From positions 1-48,058 of the forward strand of contig CALANW010000045.1 in assembly GCA_937926145.1 (NCBI GenBank): a stretch of DNA of 48,058 nt. The letters run 5' to 3'. Every line of letters starts with the position of its first letter. Position 1 is the stretch's first letter. This DNA comes from an uncultured Ruminococcus sp. GTDB taxonomy: Bacteria > Bacillota > Clostridia > Oscillospirales > Ruminococcaceae. The position numbers were made by a program, and so were the translations under genes. Positions 16,376 to 24,806 of the stretch are shown here, piece after piece. The notes beneath the pieces are model-generated. The model saw only the letters and a list, made by a program, of their open reading frames with translations, did no database searches and had not been told where the DNA came from.

Positions 16376-17170
16376 ATGAATATTTCAGGTATTATCGGTC
16401 TGGTTATTGCGCTCGGACTTATAGTTTGGGGCATTATGACGGGAGGAAGTCTGCAGAACTTCTGGGACCCGGCTTCGGTCGCTATCGTTCTCGGCGGTAC
16501 TATCGGTGCGCTCATCTTTACATATCCGCTTTCGGTCATCAAGAACACGGGCAAAATGCTCAAGATCGCATTTATGCCGAAAAAATATGACCCCGAGGAT
16601 TACATCGCTCAGATGGTCGAGCATTGTAAGACTGCCCGTATGAAAGGTATCCTCGCGCTCGAAGAAAGCGCAAATGCCTGCACAGACCCGTTTATGAAGT
16701 CTGCGCTTATGCTTATTGTCGATGCCAATGAATCGGACAAGATAAAGTCTATGCTCGATGACTCGATCGACTTTATGTGTGAGCGACACGAAAATAACTA
16801 TGCTATGTGGGTAAAGGGTTCAGCCGTTGCCCCTGCGATGGGAATGGTAGGTACGCTCATAGGTCTTATCAATATGCTTAAGGGAATGGATGTAACGAGT
16901 TCCGATTCGGCTTCATCGCTCGGTCTTTCGATGTCCACTGCCCTTATCACAACGTTCTACGGCTGTATTCTTGCCCACGTTTTCTGCGGACCTATCGGCA
17001 ACCTTTGTAAATATAACCATAATCAGGAAATACTTTGTCTCCAGATCATCGAAGAGGGTACACTCGCTATCGCCGCAGGCGCTAACCCAAGATATGTCGA
17101 AGAAAAGCTTCGTATGATGCTCCCTGCGACCGCAAAACCTAAGGCAAGAAAGGCTTCTTCTGCCGAATAA
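16376..17170 (+). CDS. motA: Flagellar stator protein MotA
   Basis: A 264-residue four-helix inner-membrane stator protein forming the ion channel with MotB. Helices lie at about residues 4-22, 32-50, 150-172 and 182-202, with the cytoplasmic loop (about 55-145) carrying the charged residues that contact FliG, including ESANACTDPFMKSALMLIVDA. The third-helix segment APAMGMVGTLIGLINML is the family signature. AAGGAGG precedes the ATG. motB follows after 195 bases rather than immediately. Confidence 0.95.
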   Translation: MNISGIIGLVIALGLIVWGIMTGGSLQNFWDPASVAIVLGGTIGALIFTYPLSVIKNTGKMLKIAFMPKKYDPEDYIAQMVEHCKTARMKGILALEESANACTDPFMKSALMLIVDANESDKIKSMLDDSIDFMCERHENNYAMWVKGSAVAPAMGMVGTLIGLINMLKGMDVTSSDSASSLGLSMSTALITTFYGCILAHVFCGPIGNLCKYNHNQEILCLQIIEEGTLAIAAGANPRYVEEKLRMMLPATAKPKARKASSAE

Positions 17171-17245
17171 TGGCTGATTTGTCAGTTTTTGTGGAAAAAT
17201 GACGCAAGAAATTTTGAAAAATTCTGCTTTTTTACAAAAAAACTA

Positions 17246-17274
17246 TGGCAATTTGTTAAGAAATGTGGTATAAT
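17246..17274 (+). promoter_or_regulatory. Candidate extended -10 promoter before motB
   Basis: A perfect TATAAT (17269-17274) is preceded by TGG (extended -10 TGN) and a weak -35 TGGCAA (17246-17251) at 17 bases. It lies in the 195-base AT-rich gap between motA and motB, and would give a leader of about 85 bases. It may let motB and downstream switch genes be expressed separately from the long operon. Confidence 0.5.
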
Positions 17275-17365
17275 TATTTGAAATCTATTTTTAAGGCGTT
17301 ATATTACAGAATTTCTGATTACAAAGTGTTATATCTATCTGTATTTATACTGTGAGGTGATTTTT

Positions 17366-18337
17366 GTGGCTCGCAAACGCGGCGGAAATGAAGAAGAAGG
17401 CGGAAGCTGGATGGACACCTATGGTGACATGGTAACGCTGCTTTTAACGTTCTTCGTTCTTCTGTTCTCAATGTCATCTATGGATACCAGCAAATGGCAG
17501 TACATTGCCGAAGCCTTTTCAAAAGGCAAAATTTCCGATACCGATATCCGTGTAGTCGGCGAACCCGACCCGAACAACGATCCCACAGCTGTCTATGACG
17601 ATACTATCCCCGAAGTCGATAACGAGGATGAGCAGATCGTCGATTTTGAAGATTTCTTTATGTATCTTAAGGAAGTCGTTGTTTCAAACAACCTTTCCGA
17701 CAGCGTGAGCGTTGAAATGTCCGATACGGGCGTTTATATGCGATTCAGAGATAATATTTTCTTCGCAGGCGACAGTGATGTTCTCCTCGACGAAGGTAAA
17801 TTTATCCTTGATATAATCTCCGACGGCATACGTTCGATAAACGAACTTGTCTATGCCATAAAGGTCAGCGGTCATACAGCCGCAAGCGCGACCTCAAATG
17901 TCAACGAATGGGATCTTTCCTCGGGAAGAGCAAATTCCGTTATCAAGTATATGATAAGCCTTGATGCCTGCGACGCGGACAAATTCTCGTCCGCGGGCTA
18001 CGGAAAGAACCGCCCAATCGAAGACAACTCCACCGAAGAGGGAAGACGGCAGAACCGACGCGTTGAGATAGTCTTTATCAGAAATGATATGGATTTCACC
18101 AACCCCGATGTCCTCAATGAACTTCTCCAGCTTGAATTCGGTACGAACTTCGTCCTCCCGTCAGGTTCGGAAGGCTCGTCCATGCTCGATGCAGACACGA
18201 CCGCCGATGCCGATGCAGAAACGATCACCCCTGCCGATACTGGAAGAAACGACCCCGACAGGACCTACGTTTCCAAAGAGGATGCTATAAACGAAATGAA
18301 GGAAAGCAAGTCCGCCGCTCCAACGGCAGCAGAATGA
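17366..18337 (+). CDS. motB: Flagellar stator protein MotB
   Basis: A 323-residue stator protein with a basic cytoplasmic N-terminus, a single transmembrane helix (about residues 21-40) and a periplasmic OmpA-like peptidoglycan-binding domain (about 115-240, with SGHTAAS, SSGRANSV and GYGKNRPI...RRQNRRVEI). D21 in TYGDMVTLLLTFF is the conserved channel carboxylate. The C-terminal 80 residues are an acidic Asp/Ala/Thr-rich tail beyond the usual end. GTG at 17366 is chosen because GAGGTGAT sits just upstream; a GTG at 17357 overlaps that site. Confidence 0.94.
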   Translation: MARKRGGNEEEGGSWMDTYGDMVTLLLTFFVLLFSMSSMDTSKWQYIAEAFSKGKISDTDIRVVGEPDPNNDPTAVYDDTIPEVDNEDEQIVDFEDFFMYLKEVVVSNNLSDSVSVEMSDTGVYMRFRDNIFFAGDSDVLLDEGKFILDIISDGIRSINELVYAIKVSGHTAASATSNVNEWDLSSGRANSVIKYMISLDACDADKFSSAGYGKNRPIEDNSTEEGRRQNRRVEIVFIRNDMDFTNPDVLNELLQLEFGTNFVLPSGSEGSSMLDADTTADADAETITPADTGRNDPDRTYVSKEDAINEMKESKSAAPTAAE

Positions 18338-18410
18338 TAGGACCCCACAGGGAACCTCTAAAAAGTACAGACCGATTTTTCCGTCTGTCAGAAAGGAATG
18401 ATCCGAATAT

Positions 18411-19418
18411 ATGGCTGACATACTGTCGCAAAGCCAGATCGACGCTCTTCTGAACAGCTTTTCCGAAGAGGGCGCTAAGGCTTTGGACGAGATCGAGGAG
18501 CAGTCAAACGAGAAAAAAGTCAAGACTTATGACTTTAAAATGCCGAAGAAGTTCACCAAGGAACAGCTCAAAACGATCGACGGCATTTTTGAAAACTATT
18601 CCCGTGTGCTTTCCTCTTATCTGACCGGTCTGCTGCGTGTTTACTGCAAGGTAGAGGTCATTCAGACAGAAGAGCAGCTCTATTATGAGTTCAACAACGC
18701 TCTTCCCGATTATGTTATAATGTCTATGGTCAATATGGGGATCATGGACGATGATGTGCTTGAAACGAGCTGTATCATACAGCTATCCAACCCTATCAGC
18801 TATACGATGATGGACAGGCTCATGGGCGGTGCGGGAACTTACACCGACCAGTCGAGGGATTTCACCGAGATCGAAGTCGAGCTTATGACGACCGTTCTCA
18901 AACGAATGGCTGCCCTGCTTAAAGAACCGTGGGGAAGCTACATAGACGTAAATCCGTCCCTTACATCGGTCGAAACGAACTCGCGTGTAGTTCAGCCGTT
19001 CTCGCCCGATGAAGTCGTTATAATCGTAATGCTCGAAGTCGAGATCAAGGACGTTAAGAATACTATTTCAATATGTATCCCTGCAATGGGTCTTGAATCG
19101 ATAATGGCAAAGTTCGGCGATAAATGGTCGAGAGGCACTAAGAAGCTTGACCCGAAGCGCGAAAATGAGAGAAAGATATCCCTTATGGACGCGATAAAGG
19201 ACTCCGACCTGAAGATAGATGCCGTTCTTTGCGAAACTACGCTTGATCTGTATGATGTCCTCACCCTTCAGGAGGGAGATGTCATTCCGCTCAATGTACC
19301 GATAGACAGCAATGTTACCGTTAAGATCGGAAATAATCTCTGGTTTGACGGCAAGCTTGGTATAAAAAACAACAAGAAAGCCGTTAAAATCGATAATATA
19401 TATAAAGAATTGAGGTAA
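18411..19418 (+). CDS. fliM: Flagellar motor switch protein FliM
   Basis: A 335-residue C-ring protein. The N-terminal CheY-P-binding peptide is ILSQSQIDALLNSF (residues 4-17). The CheC-like middle domain (about 45-230) contains MGGAGTYTDQSRDFTEIE, and the C-terminal SpoA domain (about 250-335) binds FliY/FliN. The ATG has GAAAGGAATG upstream. It is eight bases ahead of fliY. Confidence 0.96.
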   Translation: MADILSQSQIDALLNSFSEEGAKALDEIEEQSNEKKVKTYDFKMPKKFTKEQLKTIDGIFENYSRVLSSYLTGLLRVYCKVEVIQTEEQLYYEFNNALPDYVIMSMVNMGIMDDDVLETSCIIQLSNPISYTMMDRLMGGAGTYTDQSRDFTEIEVELMTTVLKRMAALLKEPWGSYIDVNPSLTSVETNSRVVQPFSPDEVVIIVMLEVEIKDVKNTISICIPAMGLESIMAKFGDKWSRGTKKLDPKRENERKISLMDAIKDSDLKIDAVLCETTLDLYDVLTLQEGDVIPLNVPIDSNVTVKIGNNLWFDGKLGIKNNKKAVKIDNIYKELR

Positions 19419-19426
19419 GAGCAATA

Positions 19427-20797
19427 ATGAGTGATGAAAAACTTGTTGACGGATTCGGCGAAGTCGAGAAAGACGCCATCGGTGAGATAATGAACATCAC
19501 CATGGGTTCGGCTGCAACTGCCGTATCCAATCTTCTCTCGGCTAAGGTTTGGATCACAACTCCGACCGTTACCGTCATGAGCGCAAAGGATCTCTCGTTT
19601 CCTGAACTTGAGCCTTCGATCATGGTCAGGATCAAATACATACAGGGCGTTTCGGGACAGAACGTTCTCGTTCTCAAACAGAACGACGTTCAGCTCATTC
19701 TCGATCAGCTCATGGGACTGCCGCTCGAGGTCACGGACGATTTCAAATTCGATGAAATGAATATTTCCGCCGTCTGCGAAGTCATGAACCAGATGATGGG
19801 CGCGGCTGCAACGGCTCTTTCGGAAATTATCGATACAACGGTCGATATTTCCACACCGGAAGCTATTGTTGAGGACAGCCAGAAACTGATCTCCGATCTC
19901 TATGATGTCAACGGCGATGAAAATGTAGTAAGCATCAAGTTCAACCTTACTATCGACGGCGTTATAAATTCCGAGTTCATTTCCGTTCTTACAATAGACC
20001 TTGCCAAGGAAATGGCTGAAAAGATGATGGCAGGCTACAGCGCAGCAGCCGATGAGGCAGTTTCCGCTTCCGCACCTGCCGCAGATACTCCGACCGAACC
20101 TGCTTCAAGCGGCGCAACTCTTTCTCAGGCAGAGATAGAAGCGCTACTCAACGGCGCAGGCGGCGCGGCTGCTCCAACACCGCAGGCAGCACCTGCATCG
20201 CAGCCGACACCGACACCTCAGCCGATGCCGCAGATGCCTCAGCAGCCAATGCAGTCAGCTCCTCAGCAGACAGCGCCGCAGCAGGCTATGCCGAACGGTA
20301 TGCCGCAGCAGCAGATGCAGCAGGGTATGCCTATGCAGGGAATGTACGGCTACGACCCGAATATGCAGCAGTACGGTATGTACGGTCAGATGCCGCAGGG
20401 ACAGCCGGTGCCGAATATGTATCCTCAGCAGCCGTACGGCTATCCTCAGCAGCCACAGCCGCAGATGAACATTCAGCCCGTTCAGCTCCAGAACTTTGCT
20501 ACATATAATAACGCTTCGCTCAATAAGGAGCAGAACGATAACCTTAAACTTCTTATGGGCGTTCCGCTCAACGTCAGCGTTGAGATAGGTTCAACGACCA
20601 AAAAGGTCAAGGAGATACTCGAGTTTACACAGGGTACGATCATCGAGCTTGAAAGACAGGCAGGTGCGCCCGTTGATATCGTTGTAAACGGAAACCTTAT
20701 CGCAAAGGGTGACGTTGTTGTTATCGACGATAACTTTGCTGTAAGAATAACTGAAATAATCAGATCCAAATTCTTGGATAATTTAGGTAAGGAGTAA
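19427..20797 (+). CDS. fliY: Flagellar motor switch phosphatase FliY
   Basis: A 456-residue switch protein and CheY-P phosphatase of the Firmicutes type. It has two CheC-like active-site helices (EIMNITMGSAATA at about 20-32 and EVMNQMMGAAATA at about 117-129, each with the E-x-x-N pair) and a C-terminal SpoA/FliN domain (about 375-456). Between them is a roughly 120-residue Pro/Gln/Met-rich linker (about 244-360). Within the linker start, residues 232-243 read LSQAEIEALLNG, a copy of the FliM-type CheY-binding peptide that is normally N-terminal. The gene lies between fliM and cheY as in Bacillus. Confidence 0.95.
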   Translation: MSDEKLVDGFGEVEKDAIGEIMNITMGSAATAVSNLLSAKVWITTPTVTVMSAKDLSFPELEPSIMVRIKYIQGVSGQNVLVLKQNDVQLILDQLMGLPLEVTDDFKFDEMNISAVCEVMNQMMGAAATALSEIIDTTVDISTPEAIVEDSQKLISDLYDVNGDENVVSIKFNLTIDGVINSEFISVLTIDLAKEMAEKMMAGYSAAADEAVSASAPAADTPTEPASSGATLSQAEIEALLNGAGGAAAPTPQAAPASQPTPTPQPMPQMPQQPMQSAPQQTAPQQAMPNGMPQQQMQQGMPMQGMYGYDPNMQQYGMYGQMPQGQPVPNMYPQQPYGYPQQPQPQMNIQPVQLQNFATYNNASLNKEQNDNLKLLMGVPLNVSVEIGSTTKKVKEILEFTQGTIIELERQAGAPVDIVVNGNLIAKGDVVVIDDNFAVRITEIIRSKFLDNLGKE

Positions 20798-20803
20798 TTA
20801 ATT

Positions 20804-21166
20804 ATGGATAAGAAGATTATGCTTGTTGATGATGCCGCATTTATGAGAATGATGATCAAGGACGCTCTCACAAAGAACGGTTATACAAATATTATCGAAG
20901 CTGCCGACGGTGAGATCGCCTGCACAAAGTATGCAGCAGAGCACCCCGACCTCGTTATCATGGATATCACAATGCCTAACAAGACAGGTATCGAAGCACT
21001 CAAGGACATCAAGGCAAGCGACCCTGCTGCAAAGGTAGTAATGTGCTCCGCTATGGGTCAGGAAGCAATGGTCGTTGAAGCTATCAAGCTCGGCGCTCTC
21101 GACTTCATCGTAAAGCCCTTCAAGCCGGACAGAATCCTCCAGACAGTTCAGAAGGTTTTAGGCTAA
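20804..21166 (+). CDS. cheY: Chemotaxis response regulator CheY
   Basis: A 120-residue single-domain receiver. The acidic pair D9/D10, phospho-acceptor D54 (in VIMDITMP), S82 and K104 (in FIVKPF) are all present, so it is a phosphorylatable regulator. CheY-P binds the switch; in the Firmicutes system it promotes counter-clockwise rotation. It lies six bases after fliY and 15 before fliO. The genetic link to fliM-fliY supports the CheY rather than a generic receiver call. The kinase CheA is not in this window. Confidence 0.95.
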   Translation: MDKKIMLVDDAAFMRMMIKDALTKNGYTNIIEAADGEIACTKYAAEHPDLVIMDITMPNKTGIEALKDIKASDPAAKVVMCSAMGQEAMVVEAIKLGALDFIVKPFKPDRILQTVQKVLG

Positions 21167-21181
21167 GAGAGGACGGCAATA

Positions 21182-21589
21182 GTGCCAAATGTTATAATGA
21201 TGATCTGCTCCCTGCTGGGAGTGATCGGACTCATTTTTCTTGTTTATTACGGAACAAGATGGCTCAACAAAAAATTCCGCAGTACTGGCTGGAACGGCTT
21301 GGAACGCGGAATAAAGATAATCGACTGCATCGGTGTTGCGCAGGATAAGCAGCTCCTTGTCGTTAAAGTCGGCAAAAAGGGTATGCTCCTCGGCGTTGCT
21401 CCGAACAGCATCACAAAGCTCTGCGATATCGATGATGATGATATAAGCGATATGCAGAGGGAAACAGAGGAAAATTCCTCCGTTTCGTTTTCGGATAGCT
21501 TGAAAAAGGCTTTCTTTAAGAAAAATACAGCGGAAAACGGTTCGGCTCGGGAGGACGGTAAGGAAAACAATGAGAAAAATGATTTCTGA
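21182..21589 (+). CDS. fliO: Flagellar biosynthesis protein FliO (FliZ-type)
   Basis: A 135-residue protein with one N-terminal membrane helix (about residues 4-23) and a short beta domain with IIDCIGVAQDKQLLVVKVG, typical of FliO/FliZ, followed by a polar acidic tail. FliO assists assembly of the FliP ring of the export gate. The start is GTG with GAGAGGACGG upstream. The 3' end overlaps fliP by 20 bases. Confidence 0.88.
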   Translation: MPNVIMMICSLLGVIGLIFLVYYGTRWLNKKFRSTGWNGLERGIKIIDCIGVAQDKQLLVVKVGKKGMLLGVAPNSITKLCDIDDDDISDMQRETEENSSVSFSDSLKKAFFKKNTAENGSAREDGKENNEKNDF

Positions 21590-22544
21590 TGCCAAGGCTT
21601 CTCTTCCGATAACGGTCTTTATCGCAGTGGCAGCCGCAATAGCGGCAATGCTCATATTTATGCCGCTCGATGCACACGCAGAGGACGGTATAACGGTCAC
21701 GACCACTGTACCCACGACCGAAATATCCATAGAAACCACGATACCGAACGTTGAAACCTCAGTTCCGCAGCAGACCCAGCCGCTCCAGGATACCGAAACA
21801 CAGGTCCAGGAGCAGCAGAGCGATGAGCTTCCTTACGAAACGCCCAAAACGGACGATGAAGCGCAAAGCCTGCTCGATCTGCTTGACATAAATAATTCCA
21901 GCACAGTTGACCTCATTCTTCTGATAACGATATTGTCGCTCGCGCCGTCTATTCTTGTGATGCTTACCTGCTTTACAAGAATAATCATCTCATTCTCGCT
22001 CCTGCGAAATGCGATGGGCGTTCAGCAGACTCCTCCGAATCAGGTGATGATAGGTCTTGCGTTGTTTTTAACGATGTTTATTATGAAGCCCGTTTTGTCC
22101 GAGATGAACGAGGTAGCGTATGTGCCGTACAAAAACGGTGAATATACGATAACCGAGGCTGCGAAAGAAGCCTCAGTTCCGCTCAAAACGTGGATGCTCA
22201 AAAACACATCGAACGAATCGATGAACTTCTTCCTCGAACTTTCCGATACGGAAATAGAAGCCGAAACGGAAGAGGAGTTCATCGAAAAAGTCAGCTTCAC
22301 CACAGTTGTGCCTGCATTTATCCTCAGCGAGATAAAGATTGGCTTTGAGATCGGTTTCCTTATATACATACCGTTCCTGATAGTCGATATCGTTGTTTCA
22401 ACGCTGCTGATGTCAATGGGTATGATGATGCTTCCGCCGACAACGATCTCGATACCGTTCAAGATACTGCTTTTCGTGCTTGTGGACGGCTGGTCGCTGC
22501 TCACGGCATCGCTCGTGAACGGATTCAATCCGCTCGGAACATAG
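21570..22544 (+). CDS. fliP: Flagellar export gate protein FliP with a long N-terminal extension
   Basis: A core export-gate subunit, 324 residues compared with about 220-250 in most species. A cleavable-looking signal peptide (about residues 1-37, ending DAHAED) is followed by about 65 residues of Thr/Gln/Glu/Pro-rich low-complexity sequence. The conserved domain then begins: LAPSILVMLTCFTRIIISFS, then LRNAMGVQQTPPNQVMIGLALFLT in two adjacent motifs, and FKILLFVLVDGWSLL near the end. The ATG at 21570 overlaps fliO. The extension would be exposed outside the membrane before or after processing; its role is unknown. Confidence 0.94.
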   Translation: MRKMISDAKASLPITVFIAVAAAIAAMLIFMPLDAHAEDGITVTTTVPTTEISIETTIPNVETSVPQQTQPLQDTETQVQEQQSDELPYETPKTDDEAQSLLDLLDINNSSTVDLILLITILSLAPSILVMLTCFTRIIISFSLLRNAMGVQQTPPNQVMIGLALFLTMFIMKPVLSEMNEVAYVPYKNGEYTITEAAKEASVPLKTWMLKNTSNESMNFFLELSDTEIEAETEEEFIEKVSFTTVVPAFILSEIKIGFEIGFLIYIPFLIVDIVVSTLLMSMGMMMLPPTTISIPFKILLFVLVDGWSLLTASLVNGFNPLGT

Positions 22545-22557
22545 TCGGAGGCAGGGT

Positions 22558-22839
22558 ATGACGCAGGATATAGTTTTACAGGTCTTCCGCGAGTGCCTGC
22601 TGCTTTGCATAAAGCTTGGCGGGCCGCTGCTCCTTGTGAGTATGGTGGTTGGTCTGGTGATCTCGATTCTCCAAGCGGCAACGCAGGTGCATGAGCAGAC
22701 GCTCTCGTTCGTGCCGAAGCTGCTTGTTATAGCTGTTATGCTGCTGCTTATGGCACCTTTTATGATGAACGCGATGAATGATTTCTTCTATGAGATATTC
22801 GATATCATCGCAAAGGTCAGCAGCCAGACAGTCCTTTAA
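22558..22839 (+). CDS. fliQ: Flagellar export gate protein FliQ
   Basis: A 93-residue protein with two membrane helices (about 18-38 and 55-75) and the family motif ILQAATQVHEQTLSFVPKL. It packs around the FliP/FliR core of the export gate. TCGGAGG precedes the ATG. Flanked by fliP (13 bases) and fliR (15 bases). Confidence 0.96.
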   Translation: MTQDIVLQVFRECLLLCIKLGGPLLLVSMVVGLVISILQAATQVHEQTLSFVPKLLVIAVMLLLMAPFMMNAMNDFFYEIFDIIAKVSSQTVL

Positions 22840-22854
22840 AAACGGGAGGGCGGA

Positions 22855-23637
22855 ATGGATTTTTACAGCCTCCTGTTCGATAATTTTGAAACAAATCTCT
22901 TGGTTTTTTCAAGAGTTCTCGGCATTTTTGCCTTTAATCCGCTTCTTTCGCGAAGAAATATCCCGCAGATAGTAAAAGTCGTCTGCTGCATACTTATCAC
23001 GATGATAGTTATAATGGTGCGGCAGCCCGAACCCGTCGAAACGGGAACGGTGATAGGCGTTTACCTTGCGATGCTGCTGAAAGAGGGCTTCGTCGGAGCG
23101 GTGCTCGGTTTTATTACCGATATGTTTTTCTACAGCGTCCAGATGAGCGGCGAAATAATGGATATGCAGTCGGGTCTTGGCATGGCTAAGGTCTTCGACC
23201 CCGGCACGAACCTTCAGATGTCAATAATGGGTTCGTTCGTCAGCTTTATGATGTATCTCTATTTCTTCGTGATAAACGCTCATTTGACATATATAGAACT
23301 TTTCGTGAAGTCGTACGATGTGATACCGCTTGGGTTTGAGGGCATTAACCCCGACCTTGGCATTACGATAGTCGAATATTTCAGCGTTGTGCTTACGCTC
23401 GTGCTGAAAATAGCGATGCCGCTGATAGTTTCGCAGACGATACTTCAGTTCTGCGTCGGCGTACTTATGAAATCAGTTCCGCAGATACAGATAATGGTCA
23501 TAAATATTCAGTTAAAGGTAGGCTTTGGCTTCCTGATACTGTTCCTTGTGGCTGTTCCGCTGTCGGATCTTATCGAAAAGTTTATGAATACTTGGCTTGA
23601 GACCCTTGAGGGTGTTCTTCCCCTCATACATGCATAG
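22855..23637 (+). CDS. fliR: Flagellar export gate protein FliR
   Basis: A 260-residue, six-helix membrane protein of the export gate. Recognisable pieces are the RVLGIFAFNPLLSRRNIPQ start, the GEIMDMQSGLGMAKVFDP motif in the middle, and the C-terminal PQIQIMVINIQLKVGFGF segment, all characteristic of FliR. GGGAGGGCGG precedes the ATG. It lies between fliQ and flhB in the conserved order. Confidence 0.96.
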   Translation: MDFYSLLFDNFETNLLVFSRVLGIFAFNPLLSRRNIPQIVKVVCCILITMIVIMVRQPEPVETGTVIGVYLAMLLKEGFVGAVLGFITDMFFYSVQMSGEIMDMQSGLGMAKVFDPGTNLQMSIMGSFVSFMMYLYFFVINAHLTYIELFVKSYDVIPLGFEGINPDLGITIVEYFSVVLTLVLKIAMPLIVSQTILQFCVGVLMKSVPQIQIMVINIQLKVGFGFLILFLVAVPLSDLIEKFMNTWLETLEGVLPLIHA

Positions 23638-23656
23638 TCCCGAGGGGGGAGAATAA

Positions 23657-24739
23657 ATGGCTGAAAGCGCAGGCGAGAAAACCGAAAAGGCGACCGAACA
23701 TAAACGGCGTGAAGAGCGTAAAAAGGGCAACGTTATGCAAAGCAAGGACGTTGTTACCGCCGCTTTCATACTTATTATATTCGCGCTGCTGAAAGTCCTT
23801 ATGAAAACGATGATCGCCGTGTGCGAAAGCTCGTTTGACTACTGGTTCAGCCTCGCAGGCAGCGGAATGGACGGGATACGCATTGACGGAATGCCGTTTT
23901 ATTCCAAGCTGGCAATAGAAATAGGCAAGGTCCTGCTGATATGCGCAGGTCCGACCCTTATAGTCGGCGTTCTCGTTACGGTCATCGCAACAGGCGCGCA
24001 GACAAAGTTCATTTTCTCAAAAGAATCGATAAAATTCAAGTTCGACAAGCTCAATCCGATAAGCGGAATAAAGAAAATGTTCTCCGTAAGTTCGCTTTTT
24101 GAGCTTGCAAAGTCGATCTTGAAGCTTGTTGTCCTCACCGTAATAGTTTACAGCGAGGTAAAAAAGAGGATACCCGAGTTTGCGAAGCTTTTCGATATGG
24201 AGATAGCAAGCTCGATGATGTATATGCTCGATACGATATTTTCTATCGTTATCAAAGTCGCAGCCGTCTTTGTCGGTGTTGCGGCGGTCGATGTCCTTTT
24301 CCAGTATTTCAAGTTTGAAAAGGATATGCGAATGACCAAGCAGGAGGTCAAGGAGGAGTACAAAAACCTCGAAGGCGACCCGCAGGTCAAGGGCAAGCGC
24401 CGCCAGATACAGCGCCAGATGGCAATGAGCCGAATGATGGACGCAGTTCCCGAGTCGGACGTTATCATAAGAAACCCGACGCATTTCGCCGTTGCGATAA
24501 AATATGACAAAGACAAAAACAATGCGCCTGTCGTGCTTGCAAAGGGCGCTGACAACCTTGCGATGAAGATCGTAGGCATTGCCGAAGAGCACGATATCGC
24601 TATGGTGGAAAATAAACCGCTCGCCCGTGGTCTTTACGATTCGGTCGATGTCGGAAAGGAGATCCCGCCCGAGTTTTACCGCGCGGTTGCCGAGGTACTC
24701 TCGTTCGTATATAAGCTTCAGGGCAAGATGCCCGAATAA
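23657..24739 (+). CDS. flhB: Flagellar export switch protein FlhB
   Basis: A 360-residue protein controlling export substrate specificity. The N-terminus has SAGEKTEKATEHKRREERKK, typical of FlhB, followed by four membrane helices (about 33-210). The cytoplasmic domain carries the autocleavage site N273-P274-T275-H276, so normal switching from rod/hook to filament substrates is expected. GGGGGGAG precedes the ATG. A 67-base gap separates it from flhA. Confidence 0.96.
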   Translation: MAESAGEKTEKATEHKRREERKKGNVMQSKDVVTAAFILIIFALLKVLMKTMIAVCESSFDYWFSLAGSGMDGIRIDGMPFYSKLAIEIGKVLLICAGPTLIVGVLVTVIATGAQTKFIFSKESIKFKFDKLNPISGIKKMFSVSSLFELAKSILKLVVLTVIVYSEVKKRIPEFAKLFDMEIASSMMYMLDTIFSIVIKVAAVFVGVAAVDVLFQYFKFEKDMRMTKQEVKEEYKNLEGDPQVKGKRRQIQRQMAMSRMMDAVPESDVIIRNPTHFAVAIKYDKDKNNAPVVLAKGADNLAMKIVGIAEEHDIAMVENKPLARGLYDSVDVGKEIPPEFYRAVAEVLSFVYKLQGKMPE

Positions 24740-24806
24740 TACACAGACCCTATCTGCATAACAGCAGATATTCACATATTTCAGAAAGGCAGAGTGTTGC
24801 AGGACT

